31,991 nt of DNA from JACMNW01 sp031402355 (lineage in GTDB: Bacteria; Pseudomonadota; Alphaproteobacteria; Rhodobacterales; Rhodobacteraceae). Below the pieces are notes generated by a model. It ran no database searches. It was not told the DNA's origin and saw only the letters and a list, made by a program, of their open reading frames with translations. Below are positions 22,432-30,229 of the stretch, piece by piece (position 1 is the stretch's first letter; each line of letters opens with the position of its first letter). Location of the stretch: NCBI GenBank assembly GCA_031402355.1, contig JANNSG010000185.1, positions 1-31,991 on the forward strand. Direction: 5' to 3'. Both the position numbers and the translations under genes were made by a program.

Positions 22432-23724
22432 GTGCAAACCAATTTCACTCCCGAGCAGCTTTCGGACCCTGCCACCGCCGAGGCGAATAAGGTCTTGCGC
22501 ACCTGTGTTCATTGCGGGTTCTGCACCGCAACCTGCCCGACCTATCAGGTTCTGGGCGATGAACTGGATAGCCCACGGGGCCGGATCTATCTGATCAAAG
22601 AGATGCTGGAAACCGGCCGTCCGGCAGATGCCAAGACCGTCAAGCATATCGACCGGTGCTTGTCGTGCCTGGCCTGCATGACAACCTGCCCCTCGGGCGT
22701 GAATTACATGCATCTGGTGGACCACGCGCGCGACTATATCGAGAAAACCTATCGCAGGCCTGTCATGGACCGCCTGTTGCGGCGCGTTCTGGCATGGGTT
22801 ATTCCGCATCCAACACGGTTCCGGCTGGCCCTGCTGGGGGCCAAGATCGCGCGGCCTTTTGCAGGTCTGATGCCCGACGCGCGGTTGCGCGCGATGCTGG
22901 ACATGGCACCGAAGACCATTCCGCCGGTCAGCCGCAATGACGACCCGCAGGTCTTTGCCGCACTGACGCCCAAACGGATGCGGGTGGCCCTGATGACCGG
23001 TTGCGCGCAAAAGGCGCTGAACACCGATATTAATGATGCCACCATCAGGATCCTGCGCAGGTTGGGCTGCGAGGTGGTGATCGCCAAGGGTATGGGCTGT
23101 TGCGGGGCCTTGACGCATCACATGGGCAAGGCTGATCTGGCACATGCGTCGGCGGCGGCAAACATCCGGGCGTGGATGGCCGAAAAATCGGCTGCGGGAC
23201 TTGATGCCGTGGTGATCAACACCAGCGGATGTGGCACAACGGTGAAAGACTACGGCCATATGTTTGCGCAGGGTCCGTTGGCTGAACAAGCGGCAACGAT
23301 TTCCGGAATGACGATGGATATCAGCGAGATACTGGTGAAACTTGGGCTTCCCGAGGGGCCGGCCAAAAATCTGCGAGTGGCCTATCACGCGGCCTGTTCG
23401 CTGCAGCATGGTCAGCAGATCAAATCTGCGCCCAAGGACCTGTTGAAGCGCGCAGGCTTTGACGTCGTTGAACCTGCCGACAGCCATCTGTGTTGCGGCT
23501 CGGCGGGAACTTACAATCTGCTGCAGCCCGAAATCTCGGGTCAACTGAAGGTTCGCAAGGTGAAGACCCTGGAAGCCCGCAAACCTGACATCATTTCTGC
23601 CGGCAATATCGGTTGCATGATGCAGATCGGTTCCGCCACCCCAATACCTGTTGTTCACACGGTTGAACTGCTGGATTGGGCAACAGGCGGGCCAAAACCG
23701 CGGGCTCTGCAAGAGTTGACCTAG
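22432..23724 (+). CDS. glcF: Glycolate oxidase iron-sulfur subunit GlcF
   Basis: 430 residues, GTG start with GGGAG upstream, one base after the stop of the small membrane protein. Two [4Fe-4S] ferredoxin motifs lie in the N-terminal part: CVHCGFCTATCP (about 24-35) and CLSCLACMTTCP. Two CCG cysteine-rich domains follow (CCGALTHH and CCGSAGTYNLLQPE), with the accompanying TSGCGTT and HAACSLQH patterns. It passes electrons from the flavin subunits to the quinone pool in the membrane. All cluster cysteines appear intact. No clear intrinsic terminator follows before the protease gene. Confidence 0.95.
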   Translation: MQTNFTPEQLSDPATAEANKVLRTCVHCGFCTATCPTYQVLGDELDSPRGRIYLIKEMLETGRPADAKTVKHIDRCLSCLACMTTCPSGVNYMHLVDHARDYIEKTYRRPVMDRLLRRVLAWVIPHPTRFRLALLGAKIARPFAGLMPDARLRAMLDMAPKTIPPVSRNDDPQVFAALTPKRMRVALMTGCAQKALNTDINDATIRILRRLGCEVVIAKGMGCCGALTHHMGKADLAHASAAANIRAWMAEKSAAGLDAVVINTSGCGTTVKDYGHMFAQGPLAEQAATISGMTMDISEILVKLGLPEGPAKNLRVAYHAACSLQHGQQIKSAPKDLLKRAGFDVVEPADSHLCCGSAGTYNLLQPEISGQLKVRKVKTLEARKPDIISAGNIGCMMQIGSATPIPVVHTVELLDWATGGPKPRALQELT

Positions 23725-23782
23725 CCCAGCCACAAATCCGCCGTATAGGATGCCTAGAGGCAGTCCATTGCCCGGAGGATTT

Positions 23783-24592
23783 ATGCGCCTGACCCTATTC
23801 GCCCTGTTCAGTCTCGTGTTTTGGGGGGCAACTTCGGCAAGTTCGCAAGAATCCGCGTTGCGCATTTTGCAGACCGGCGATGACAGCCGGGGTTGGGAAG
23901 CCGTTGGTCGGCTGAACTTTGGCGATCGCGGGTTCTGCACGGGTGCCTTGATAGAACCCAACCTGGTTTTGACGGCTGCGCATTGCATGTTCGACAAGGA
24001 AACCGGCGCGCGGATGGACGAAGCTCAGATCGAATTTCTGGCCGGATGGCGCAATGGCCGGGCCGCTGCCTATCGCGGTGTCCGGCGGGCCGTCGTGCAC
24101 CCCGACTATGTCTTTGGCGGTGCTGACCGGCTGGACCGGGTAGCCTTTGATCTGGCCTTGCTGGAACTGGATCAACCCATTCGGCTGCCCTCCATCACGC
24201 CGTTTGAAACCGATGCCAGCCCGGTCAAGGGCGACAAGGTCGAAGTCGTCTCTTATGCGATGGACCGGTCTGAAGCGCCGTCCTTGCAAGAAGTCTGTTT
24301 TGTTCTGGGCAATCAGCCCGGTGTCGTCGTACTGACCTGTTCAGTTGATTTCGGGTCCTCAGGTGCGCCGATCTTTGTGGTGCGGGATGGTGTGGCGAGG
24401 GTGGCATCGGTGGTGTCCGCCAAAGCCGAGGTGGATGGCAAGAAAGTGGCTTTAGGGACGTCTTTGGCCGAACCTCTGGCCAAAGTGCGCGCTGAACTGG
24501 ATTTTGGCATCGGCGCTCCCCGCCCGATTCCAGGGACCGTGCGCGTCCTGTCAGGCAATGCCGCCGGGGGCGCCAAGTTCGTCAAACCCTAA
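23783..24592 (+). CDS. Secreted trypsin-like serine protease (S1 family)
   Basis: 269 residues from MRLTLFALF, with GGAGG 5 bases before the ATG. A signal peptide (about 1-21, cleavage near SASSQ) leads into a chymotrypsin fold: LTAAHC with catalytic H67, AFDLALLELDQP with D123, and a serine segment GSSGAP in which S193 stands where GDSGGP has the nucleophile. The usual aspartate before the serine is replaced by serine, and one glycine by alanine. Cysteine pairs 52/68 and 172/186 fit disulfides. Probably periplasmic. Activity is likely but the altered GDSGGP motif leaves room for doubt. It follows glcF on the same strand after 58 bases and may be read through from it. Confidence 0.85.
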   Translation: MRLTLFALFSLVFWGATSASSQESALRILQTGDDSRGWEAVGRLNFGDRGFCTGALIEPNLVLTAAHCMFDKETGARMDEAQIEFLAGWRNGRAAAYRGVRRAVVHPDYVFGGADRLDRVAFDLALLELDQPIRLPSITPFETDASPVKGDKVEVVSYAMDRSEAPSLQEVCFVLGNQPGVVVLTCSVDFGSSGAPIFVVRDGVARVASVVSAKAEVDGKKVALGTSLAEPLAKVRAELDFGIGAPRPIPGTVRVLSGNAAGGAKFVKP

Positions 24593-24626
24593 GGCCGGGC
24601 ACCAAAACCGTTGCGACCCGCCATCC

Positions 24627-24657
24627 CTTGAAACTGCGCGCCTCGTTTCCCAACTAT
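24627..24657 (+). promoter_or_regulatory. Sigma-32-like heat-shock promoter of hsp20
   Basis: CTTGAA (24627-24632, in the longer match CCCTTGAAA) and CCCAACTAT (24649-24657), separated by 16 bases, resemble the heat-shock consensus CTTGAA-N13-17-CCCCATnT. It sits about 85-115 bases before the hsp20 start. The -10 half is imperfect. Confidence 0.5.
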
Positions 24658-24694
24658 ATGTCAACCGGGTGCCAGATCGGGCCCGGTCCAACCC

Positions 24695-24740
24695 GCCCGT
24701 TCCCACAAGGAAGGGCTTCATCATCGCTTTACGGAGGATG
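24695..24740 (+). promoter_or_regulatory. Two hairpins in the hsp20 5' UTR, the second pairing with the ribosome binding site
   Basis: Hairpin 1: GCCC (24695-24698) and TTCC (24700-24703) pair with GGAA (24709-24712) and GGGC (24713-24716), with one bulged G and the loop CACAA. Hairpin 2: CATCATC (24719-24725) pairs with GAGGATG (24734-24740) with a single A-G mismatch, covering most of the GGAGGA ribosome site; TT before it can also pair with AA at the start codon across a bulged C. A short, mismatched helix over the ribosome site of a small heat-shock gene is the arrangement of ROSE/fourU-type RNA thermometers. The pairing is visible; thermosensing is inference. Confidence 0.4.
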
Positions 24741-24742
24741 CA

Positions 24743-25219
24743 ATGCGCAGCTATGACTTTACCCCGCTTTACCGCGCCACAGTGGGCTTTGACCGGATCA
24801 CGGATCTGATGGACCGTGTCTTGACAAGCGATATGGTGCAACCCACGTACCCGCCCTACAACATCGAAAAGACGGCAGAAAATGCGTATCGCATTTCGAT
24901 CGCGGTCGCAGGTTTCGGCCAGGATGACCTGACAGTTGAAGTCAAGGAAAACACCCTGCACATCACGGCCCGCAAGACCGCAGAAGAACCGGCACGCAGC
25001 TATCTGCACCGGGGCATAGCCACCCGGGCCTTTGATCGCCGTTTTGCGCTTGCCGATCATATGCGGGTGACCGGTGCCGCGCATGAGCATGGGATGCTGC
25101 ACATCGATCTGGTCCGCGAAACGCCAGAGGCGTTGAAACCGCGCCGGATCGAAATCGGCAAAGGGGCCGCGGAAGGCGTGAAAACCATTGAAGGTCTGGC
25201 GGAAACCGTCAGTGTCTAA
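24743..25219 (+). CDS. Small heat-shock protein (Hsp20 / alpha-crystallin family, IbpA type)
   Basis: 158 residues. N-terminal RSYDFTPLYRATVGFDRITDLMDRV is the IbpA-like start. The alpha-crystallin domain spans about 35-130: YPPYNIEKTAENAYRISIAVAGFGQDDLTVEVKENTLHITARK, and the closing GMLHIDLVRETPEALKPRRIEI with the conserved G-x-L element. It binds unfolding proteins without ATP and holds them for refolding. Ribosome site GGAGGA 4-5 bases before the ATG. It is monocistronic by context: a heat-shock-like promoter upstream and a strong intrinsic terminator 17 bases downstream. Confidence 0.95.
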   Translation: MRSYDFTPLYRATVGFDRITDLMDRVLTSDMVQPTYPPYNIEKTAENAYRISIAVAGFGQDDLTVEVKENTLHITARKTAEEPARSYLHRGIATRAFDRRFALADHMRVTGAAHEHGMLHIDLVRETPEALKPRRIEIGKGAAEGVKTIEGLAETVSV

Positions 25220-25236
25220 CCCCGCCCGAAGATGTC

Positions 25237-25264
25237 AAGGCGCGCCCCTGCGGCGCGCCTTTTT
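25237..25264 (+). terminator. Rho-independent terminator of hsp20
   Basis: GGCGCGCC (25239-25246), loop CCTGC, GGCGCGCC (25252-25259), then five T (25260-25264). Two A before the stem can also pair with the first T bases. Textbook intrinsic terminator. Confidence 0.92.
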
Positions 25265-25269
25265 CATCA

Positions 25270-25467
25270 TTACGGCGATTGACGCCGGGCCAGTTCGGCC
25301 CCCAGATCGGCGATCCGGGATGGCAAGCGGGCAATCGCAGGGGCAATACCGCTGTCAAAACGCGGTTTGATATACTGCGAGCAGGTCCAGTCAAAGGCTT
25401 CGATCCCGATGATCAGCAACCGCTCTGCCCGCAGGCGCTGCCTGGCCGAGGGTTTTGCAAGCTTCAC
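25270..25467 (-). pseudogene. C-terminal remnant of a pyridoxamine-5'-phosphate-oxidase-like protein
   Basis: A 65-codon frame whose product contains IEAFDWTCSQYIKPRF followed by RLPSRIADLGAELARRQ. This resembles the C-terminus of FMN-binding PNPOx-like proteins as I remember them (AFDWNCPQHITPRF, then a helix of the RIAELEAEL kind). The N-terminal flavin-binding barrel (about 140 residues) is missing: an in-frame TAG stands two codons before the only possible start (GTG at 25467), and the next 50 bases are the hairpin and end of the VWA gene. Probably a truncated relic left after a deletion or rearrangement. A functional short peptide is unlikely but not excluded. Confidence 0.6.
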
Positions 25468-25484
25468 GTTCTAGGTTCGCCTTG

Positions 25485-25509
25485 CCCCCTCTTCGGGCGG
25501 AAGAGGGGG
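25485..25509. terminator. Perfect 9-bp hairpin after the VWA gene
   Basis: CCCCCTCTT (25485-25493), 7-base loop, AAGAGGGGG (25501-25509). It lies 7 bases beyond the VWA stop on the minus strand, where it would form a very stable RNA hairpin, but no T-tract follows. Acts probably as a 3' end stabiliser or terminator. Confidence 0.6.
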
Positions 25510-25516
25510 CTTTGCG

Positions 25517-27586
25517 TCAATTTTGCAAGCTTTTCGCCATCCGCATCAGATTGACGGCTTCGATCCGATACCCGAATGGATCAACGCCTCGCGCAGCTAG
25601 GGCCAGATCAATCGCGTCCTGCCAGCCCCAATCGTTCAGATAGACCGACCCGGTTAGCAATTGGCCGAAACCTGCGATTGCTGCGGCAAACTGCGCGTTA
25701 TCGTCTGCTTCGCCGGCCGCAGTGATCGGCGTCTCAATCAGCGCCGAGGCATCGCCGCCGGGCGCTTTGTAGCGCAGGCGCAGGAAACCAAGTTCCGTTG
25801 CCTGGCCCTCGAAATCAGCCGTGTTGCCATAACGCAGCGGATCATTGCGCAAAGCAGCACTTCCCGGCGCGGTAACTTCGTAAATTGCGGTCACAGCTGT
25901 ACCTGCCCCGATCTCGCCCGCATCAACTTGGTCATTGTTGAAATCTTCGCGGTTCAGCGCCCGTGTTTCATAGCCGATCAGCCGGTATTCGGCGACAGCG
26001 GCCGGGTTCCATTCCACTTGAATTTTCACATCATTGGCAATCGGGAACAGTGCCCCTGTCAGCTGATCCACCAGCACTTTGCGGGCCTCTGACAGCGTGT
26101 CGATATAAGCTGCTGTGCCGTTGCCGTTTTGTGCCAGGGCCTGCATCGTGGCGTCATCCAGATTGCCGCGTCCAAAACCGAGGACGGACAGGTAAACGCC
26201 GGTATCGCGTTTCTTGGCAATATAGGCTTCCAAGCCATCGGGATCATCGATGCCAACGTTGAAATCGCCGTCGGTGGCCAGCAAAACGCGGCTCACTTCG
26301 CCATCGTCAGCCATGGTTTCGGCGACGTCATAAGCCAGCGCCAGCCCTTCGGCCCCGGCGGTTGACCCGCCCGCCGCAAGGGTATCTAGGGCCGCGATGA
26401 TCTTGGCGCTATCGCCAGCCTTTGTCGGCTCCAGCACCGTTCCGGCAGACCCGGCATAGGCCACCATCGCGACTTCGTCTTCGGGGCGCAGCCCATCCAG
26501 CATCAGTTTCAAGGATTGCTTCAGCAACGGCAACTTGTTCGGCTCATCCATCGAGCCGGAGGTGTCGATCAGGAACACAAGATTCAGCGGCGGGCGGTCT
26601 GCCAACGCCGGCAGACGTCCCTGCAGGCCGATATGGACCAACCGGGTTCCGGGGTTCCAGGGGGTGGGCATCACGGTGACAGTGCTGCGAAAGGGGGCCT
26701 CGTCTGCGTCAGGTGCGGGGTAATCATAGGGGAAGTAATTCACCATCTCCTCAACCCGAACAGACTCGGGCGGGGGGGCCATGCCGTTCATCAAGGATGA
26801 CCTTACTACGGAATAGCTGGCGGTATCGACATCGATAGAAAACGTCGAGACCGGCTCTTCGGCGGTGACTTTGACCGGGTTCTGGTCCGCATCGGGGTAG
26901 GCTTCGGTCGTCTCTGCGCGGGTCAATGCGCCACCGGCAAGCGCCAAGTCAAGTTCGGGCTGGGCCAGGGCGGCGGCATAGTCAGCAGCAGGTGCCGGGG
27001 CAAGTGTGTCTGCGATGCCCATTTCGGCATCACTGGAAGCGCCGATGTCGGCATCAATAGACGCGCCGATTTCGGCGGGGGCTTCTTCAGCAAGCATTTG
27101 TTGCGGCGCGTCTTGCAGATCGACGATCGCATCAGCAGGGGCAGAGGATTTGGCAACGCGGCCCGCCGGTTCGGCAGCTTGCGGTTGCTGGCGGTTTTCG
27201 ACGATGGGGGAAGCTGGTTTTGGAATGCTTTCGCGTGTCCGGGCGATGTCATCCGCTTCGGGTAGTGTCAGCGGCAAGGTTGGATTTGGTTGGTTCAGCG
27301 TGGGCAGCACCACGATCAGTCCTAAAGACAAGGCAGCCGCAGATGTCGTTGCGGCGAGAAAACCGCGAGAGGTGATTGAAGTCAGCATGTTTCGCACTCC
27401 GTTCAGGAACCCCGCCTGCTTTTGGCGGTCCTGATTGGGACGCATGCTGGCGGGCGATCCTTGGCCCGAACTTTGCAGACTGTCGAAATTTTTCATCGCC
27501 AGCGCGATCGCGTCTGCTTTGGCGGCGGCATCGGCGGTGGGAAGGGCACGCAGGGCGGATTTGAGATCGTCGAGATCGTCGGTCAT
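25517..27586 (-). CDS. Membrane-anchored VWA protein (YfbK type), partner of the ECF sigma factor
   Basis: 689 residues. Residues 1-75 are a soluble, mostly helical segment; one membrane helix lies at about 76-96 (FLAATTSAAALSLGLIVVLPTL). An acidic, Ala/Asp-rich linker runs to about 235. Then come the VWA-associated N-terminal domain (STFSIDVDTASYSVVRSSL), the VWA domain (334 to about 510) with intact metal site D341-T-S-G-S, the threonine of GGSTAG and ATDGDFN, and a C-terminal domain as in E. coli YfbK (about 520-689). Start at MTDDLDDL has GAGGAGG 7-8 bases upstream and overlaps the sigma-factor stop in ATGA. The N-terminus-in, helix, large periplasmic part layout is that of a membrane anti-sigma factor, so this may be the sigma factor's regulator (inference). 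Confidence 0.88.
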   Translation of the reverse strand: MTDDLDDLKSALRALPTADAAAKADAIALAMKNFDSLQSSGQGSPASMRPNQDRQKQAGFLNGVRNMLTSITSRGFLAATTSAAALSLGLIVVLPTLNQPNPTLPLTLPEADDIARTRESIPKPASPIVENRQQPQAAEPAGRVAKSSAPADAIVDLQDAPQQMLAEEAPAEIGASIDADIGASSDAEMGIADTLAPAPAADYAAALAQPELDLALAGGALTRAETTEAYPDADQNPVKVTAEEPVSTFSIDVDTASYSVVRSSLMNGMAPPPESVRVEEMVNYFPYDYPAPDADEAPFRSTVTVMPTPWNPGTRLVHIGLQGRLPALADRPPLNLVFLIDTSGSMDEPNKLPLLKQSLKLMLDGLRPEDEVAMVAYAGSAGTVLEPTKAGDSAKIIAALDTLAAGGSTAGAEGLALAYDVAETMADDGEVSRVLLATDGDFNVGIDDPDGLEAYIAKKRDTGVYLSVLGFGRGNLDDATMQALAQNGNGTAAYIDTLSEARKVLVDQLTGALFPIANDVKIQVEWNPAAVAEYRLIGYETRALNREDFNNDQVDAGEIGAGTAVTAIYEVTAPGSAALRNDPLRYGNTADFEGQATELGFLRLRYKAPGGDASALIETPITAAGEADDNAQFAAAIAGFGQLLTGSVYLNDWGWQDAIDLALAARGVDPFGYRIEAVNLMRMAKSLQN

Positions 27587-28128
27587 AGCTTTGCCTCCTC
27601 GGCCGCGATGGCGCGCAGGCGTTTCTTGAGTTCGGACATCCGCCAGGCGACGGTGCCTTCGGAGAGACCGAGAACTTGGGCAGCCTCGGCCTGGGTCATG
27701 TCTTCGCCCAAGATCAGGGCGGCGGTGTCGCGCACGTCGGCGGGAAGACGGGTCATTGTCTGGGTCAGCCAATCAAGCTCGACGCGGTCGGTTTCGATGG
27801 CGTCTTGCCGGGCAAGCTCCCAGTCGCCCCAGCCGGCGGCGGCGCGGGAATGGGTGGCGTGACGGCGGCGGCGGTCATGGGCGGCGTTCACGATCACGCG
27901 GTAAAGCCAGGTTGAAAACCGGGCCTCGCCGCGCCAGTTTCGGAGTTTGGCCGGCAAGGCCGCGCAGATATCCTGGGTCAGATCCTGGGCGTCGGCGCGG
28001 CTTCCGATCAGGCGGTAGGAGAGGGCGAAGATGCGGTCGTAATTGCGGGCGAGAAGGCCTGCAAAAGCTTCGCGGTCGCCCGATGCGGCGGCGATGGCTA
28101 GGGTTTCATCGGGCGTTTCCATGAGCAT
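27583..28128 (-). CDS. ECF-type RNA polymerase sigma factor
   Basis: 181 residues from the ATG at 28128 (a GTG at 28131 and an ATG at 28122 are alternatives; no strong ribosome site decides). Region 2 covers about 20-90 (YDRIFALSYRLIGSRADAQDLTQDICAALPAKL, then FSTWLYRVIVNAAHDRRRR). Region 4 covers about 125-175 (LPADVRDTAALILGEDMTQAEAAQVLGLSEGTVAWRMSELKKRLR). No region 1 or 3, so it is of the extracytoplasmic-function class. It is translationally coupled to the VWA gene (ATGA overlap). Its trigger and regulon are unknown; the palindrome upstream may be part of its own promoter region. Confidence 0.93.
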   Translation of the reverse strand: MLMETPDETLAIAAASGDREAFAGLLARNYDRIFALSYRLIGSRADAQDLTQDICAALPAKLRNWRGEARFSTWLYRVIVNAAHDRRRRHATHSRAAAGWGDWELARQDAIETDRVELDWLTQTMTRLPADVRDTAALILGEDMTQAEAAQVLGLSEGTVAWRMSELKKRLRAIAAEEAKL

Positions 28129-28173
28129 CACGATAGGTGAGACGGATTGGGAATGGCAATCCTTGGCAGGGGG

Positions 28174-28203
28174 CGTGTTATGCGTGGGGTAACACGCGTG
28201 TTA
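28174..28203. promoter_or_regulatory. 14-bp perfect palindrome plus extra half-site between sigma factor and esterase genes
   Basis: TAACACGCGTGTTA (28190-28203) is an exact palindrome. A third copy of the half-site, CGTGTTATG, stands at 28174-28182 and repeats directly CGTGTTATG at 28197-28205. The DNA beside it (28205-28260) is very AT-rich. Position in the 240-base divergent interval suggests an operator for the sigma factor, the esterase, or both. Confidence 0.5.
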
Positions 28204-28368
28204 TGACGATTAAGTATTTGAAATATAACTATATAAATATTATCATTCATACTTTCTTAATGACCTTATCACACGGCGGATTCTGCATAAAAGCGTCAAA
28301 TGCCCGTCACGGCTTCGTTGCAGCAATCGCTGATCATGCGGGATCATCCCCGTGATTGGAGTGCCAAA

Positions 28369-29727
28369 ATGACCAGAACCGCCCTATTGCTTGCAACCAC
28401 GCTATGCTTGCCGGTGGCAAATATCGCCCAGGCAGAAGACCTGTTTCCGGCCACGCTGGCGGGCCATGCGCTGATCCCGGCATTGACGTTGATCGCACCG
28501 CCTGCGGATGCGCCCAAGGATGCAAGCATCAGCGGCAAATTTACCGGACCTGCCCGGAACGATATTCCGGGATCGGTGATGGGCGATACTGGGCCCAGCC
28601 ACGGCAAACGGCCAACGGGGATCAGCCTGCCGTTTGAAGGGCAACCTTTCCAGGGCATGTCAGGATTTGCAATGAACCGGGCGAGCGATGGCGCGATTTA
28701 CGCGCTGACGGACAACGGTTTTGGCAGCAAGGCAAACAGCCCCGATGCGATGCTGTTTTTCCACCGTCTGGTGCCTGATTTCGAGGCAGGCACAGTGGCG
28801 GTGCAGGCCACGACATTCCTGTTTGATCCCGACCGTAAAGTGCCGTTCCGCATTGCCTATGAAGGCACCGATGCGCGCTATCTGACCGGAGCCGATTTTG
28901 ACATCGAGAGCATTCAGGTGACTGGCGGTTCCGTCTGGCTGGGCGACGAATTCGGCCCCTACATCATCAACGCGACGTTGGAGGGTAAGGTGATCGGCGT
29001 CTACCCGACGATGGCGGGTGAGGCGCAGTTGAAAGGGCCAGATACGGTTGGCATATCTGCGCTGTCCGTGGCAGGCACCGATTGGACGGTGCAGCGGTCT
29101 GGTGGCTATGAAGGTATGGCACTGCAGCCCGACACCGGGTTGTTGTGGGCCATGCCAGAAAAGCCGCTGCTGGGGGCGGATGGCAAACCTGCGGGCACCT
29201 ATCTGCAGGTGATGGCGTTTGACCCAGCCAAAGCCGCCTGGACCGGGGCAAGTTTCAAGTTTGCGCTGGCGGAGGGGGCCACGGCGATAGGCGATTTCAA
29301 TTTTATCGACGCCACCCGCGCTTTGGTGATTGAGCGTGACAATGGCGAAGGCGACCCAAGCCTGAAATGCGCGGGCGACCCGCTGCCGGACTGCTTTCCT
29401 GCACCTGCGATGCTTAAGCGGATCGTGCTGATTGATACCGCAACTGTGGATGGCGATGGCTTCGTGCGCCGCATCGGGCACATTGATCTGATGGATATCG
29501 CCGATCCAGAGGGGAAGAACCGCCTGCCAACCGCTGCCGCGCGCGATCTGACAGGTAAGATGACCTTCCCTTTCTTCACCATCGAAGACGTGATGATGGT
29601 GGATGACAGCCATATCATGGTCGCCAATGACAATAACCTGCCCTATTCGTCAGGCCGCGCATTGGACAAGGCTGCTGACAACGAATTCATCTTGCTGAGC
29701 GTGCCTGAACTGCTGGCGGCGAAATAG
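28369..29727 (+). CDS. Secreted esterase-like/phytase-like protein
   Basis: 452 residues from MTRTALLLA, with GGAG 8 bases upstream. Signal peptide cleaved after AQA (residue 22). The mature part matches the phytase-like esterase domain as I know it: FQGMSGFAMNRASDGAIYALTDNGFG, SVWLGDEFGPYI, GGYEGMALQPDTGLLWAMPEKPL, DFNFIDATRALVIERDNGEGD and TIEDVMMVDDSHIMVANDNNLPYSSGR. Acidic residues in these motifs resemble calcium and phosphate sites of beta-propeller phytases. Probably periplasmic and acting on phosphate esters, but the substrate is not known. Upstream, GGGATCATCCC (28340-28350) is an imperfect dyad just before the ribosome site. The gene stands alone. Confidence 0.88.
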   Translation: MTRTALLLATTLCLPVANIAQAEDLFPATLAGHALIPALTLIAPPADAPKDASISGKFTGPARNDIPGSVMGDTGPSHGKRPTGISLPFEGQPFQGMSGFAMNRASDGAIYALTDNGFGSKANSPDAMLFFHRLVPDFEAGTVAVQATTFLFDPDRKVPFRIAYEGTDARYLTGADFDIESIQVTGGSVWLGDEFGPYIINATLEGKVIGVYPTMAGEAQLKGPDTVGISALSVAGTDWTVQRSGGYEGMALQPDTGLLWAMPEKPLLGADGKPAGTYLQVMAFDPAKAAWTGASFKFALAEGATAIGDFNFIDATRALVIERDNGEGDPSLKCAGDPLPDCFPAPAMLKRIVLIDTATVDGDGFVRRIGHIDLMDIADPEGKNRLPTAAARDLTGKMTFPFFTIEDVMMVDDSHIMVANDNNLPYSSGRALDKAADNEFILLSVPELLAAK

Positions 29728-30200
29728 GTCGCTGGCGCGCGCTGAATGGTCTTTGGCTGTTCGGCGCGGGCCGATGCGGTGGCTTTCAGACCAGAAACAC
29801 GGGGCAAATCGCGCCGTTCTGATCTTGGAGTACACGGTTGGATCACCACTTTGTATATCTTGAGAAAAAGCGCATTTTCAGCAGGACAGGGCTGAATAAT
29901 CGGCTGAATCACCATTCAGCGGCCCGCCCGCCCAAATTCTGTGCATTTGCAGCAATTCCTCTAGGGCAAGCTGTCTAAGCGACTGAAATAAAATGATTGC
30001 TGCATCGCAGTATCCGACCAGCAGCGGTTTCGAGAATCAGTCATCGCCTGGCATGTATCCGAATCAAGGAATGGGTTTTTCGGGCAAATTCCGGCCAAAA
30101 TTGCCTGCCCGTGGGATGGTTAAGAGATCGGTCGAAATCGGGACAATTCTTTGAATTGCGGCCCAGCGTTTGCAGAAAGTAAACAATCGCAATGGATTTG

Positions 30201-30229
30201 TTACAATTTGCAAAAAACGCAATTATACA
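30201..30229 (+). promoter_or_regulatory. Possible promoter facing the G/T-rich interval
   Basis: TTACAA (30201-30206), 17-base spacer, TATACA (30224-30229). Each hexamer differs from the sigma-70 consensus at two positions. The surroundings are AT-rich, so a chance match is possible. Transcription would enter the G/T-rich stretch at about 30236. Confidence 0.3.

Noticed and set aside
22375..23997. Long (540-codon) minus-strand open frame opposite glcF
   Set aside because: Shadow of glcF caused by high GC at third positions; product is rich in Arg, His, Gln and has no family features, while glcF is unmistakable.
28660..29613. 317-codon minus-strand frame opposite the esterase gene
   Set aside because: Antisense shadow of a clearly recognisable secreted protein.
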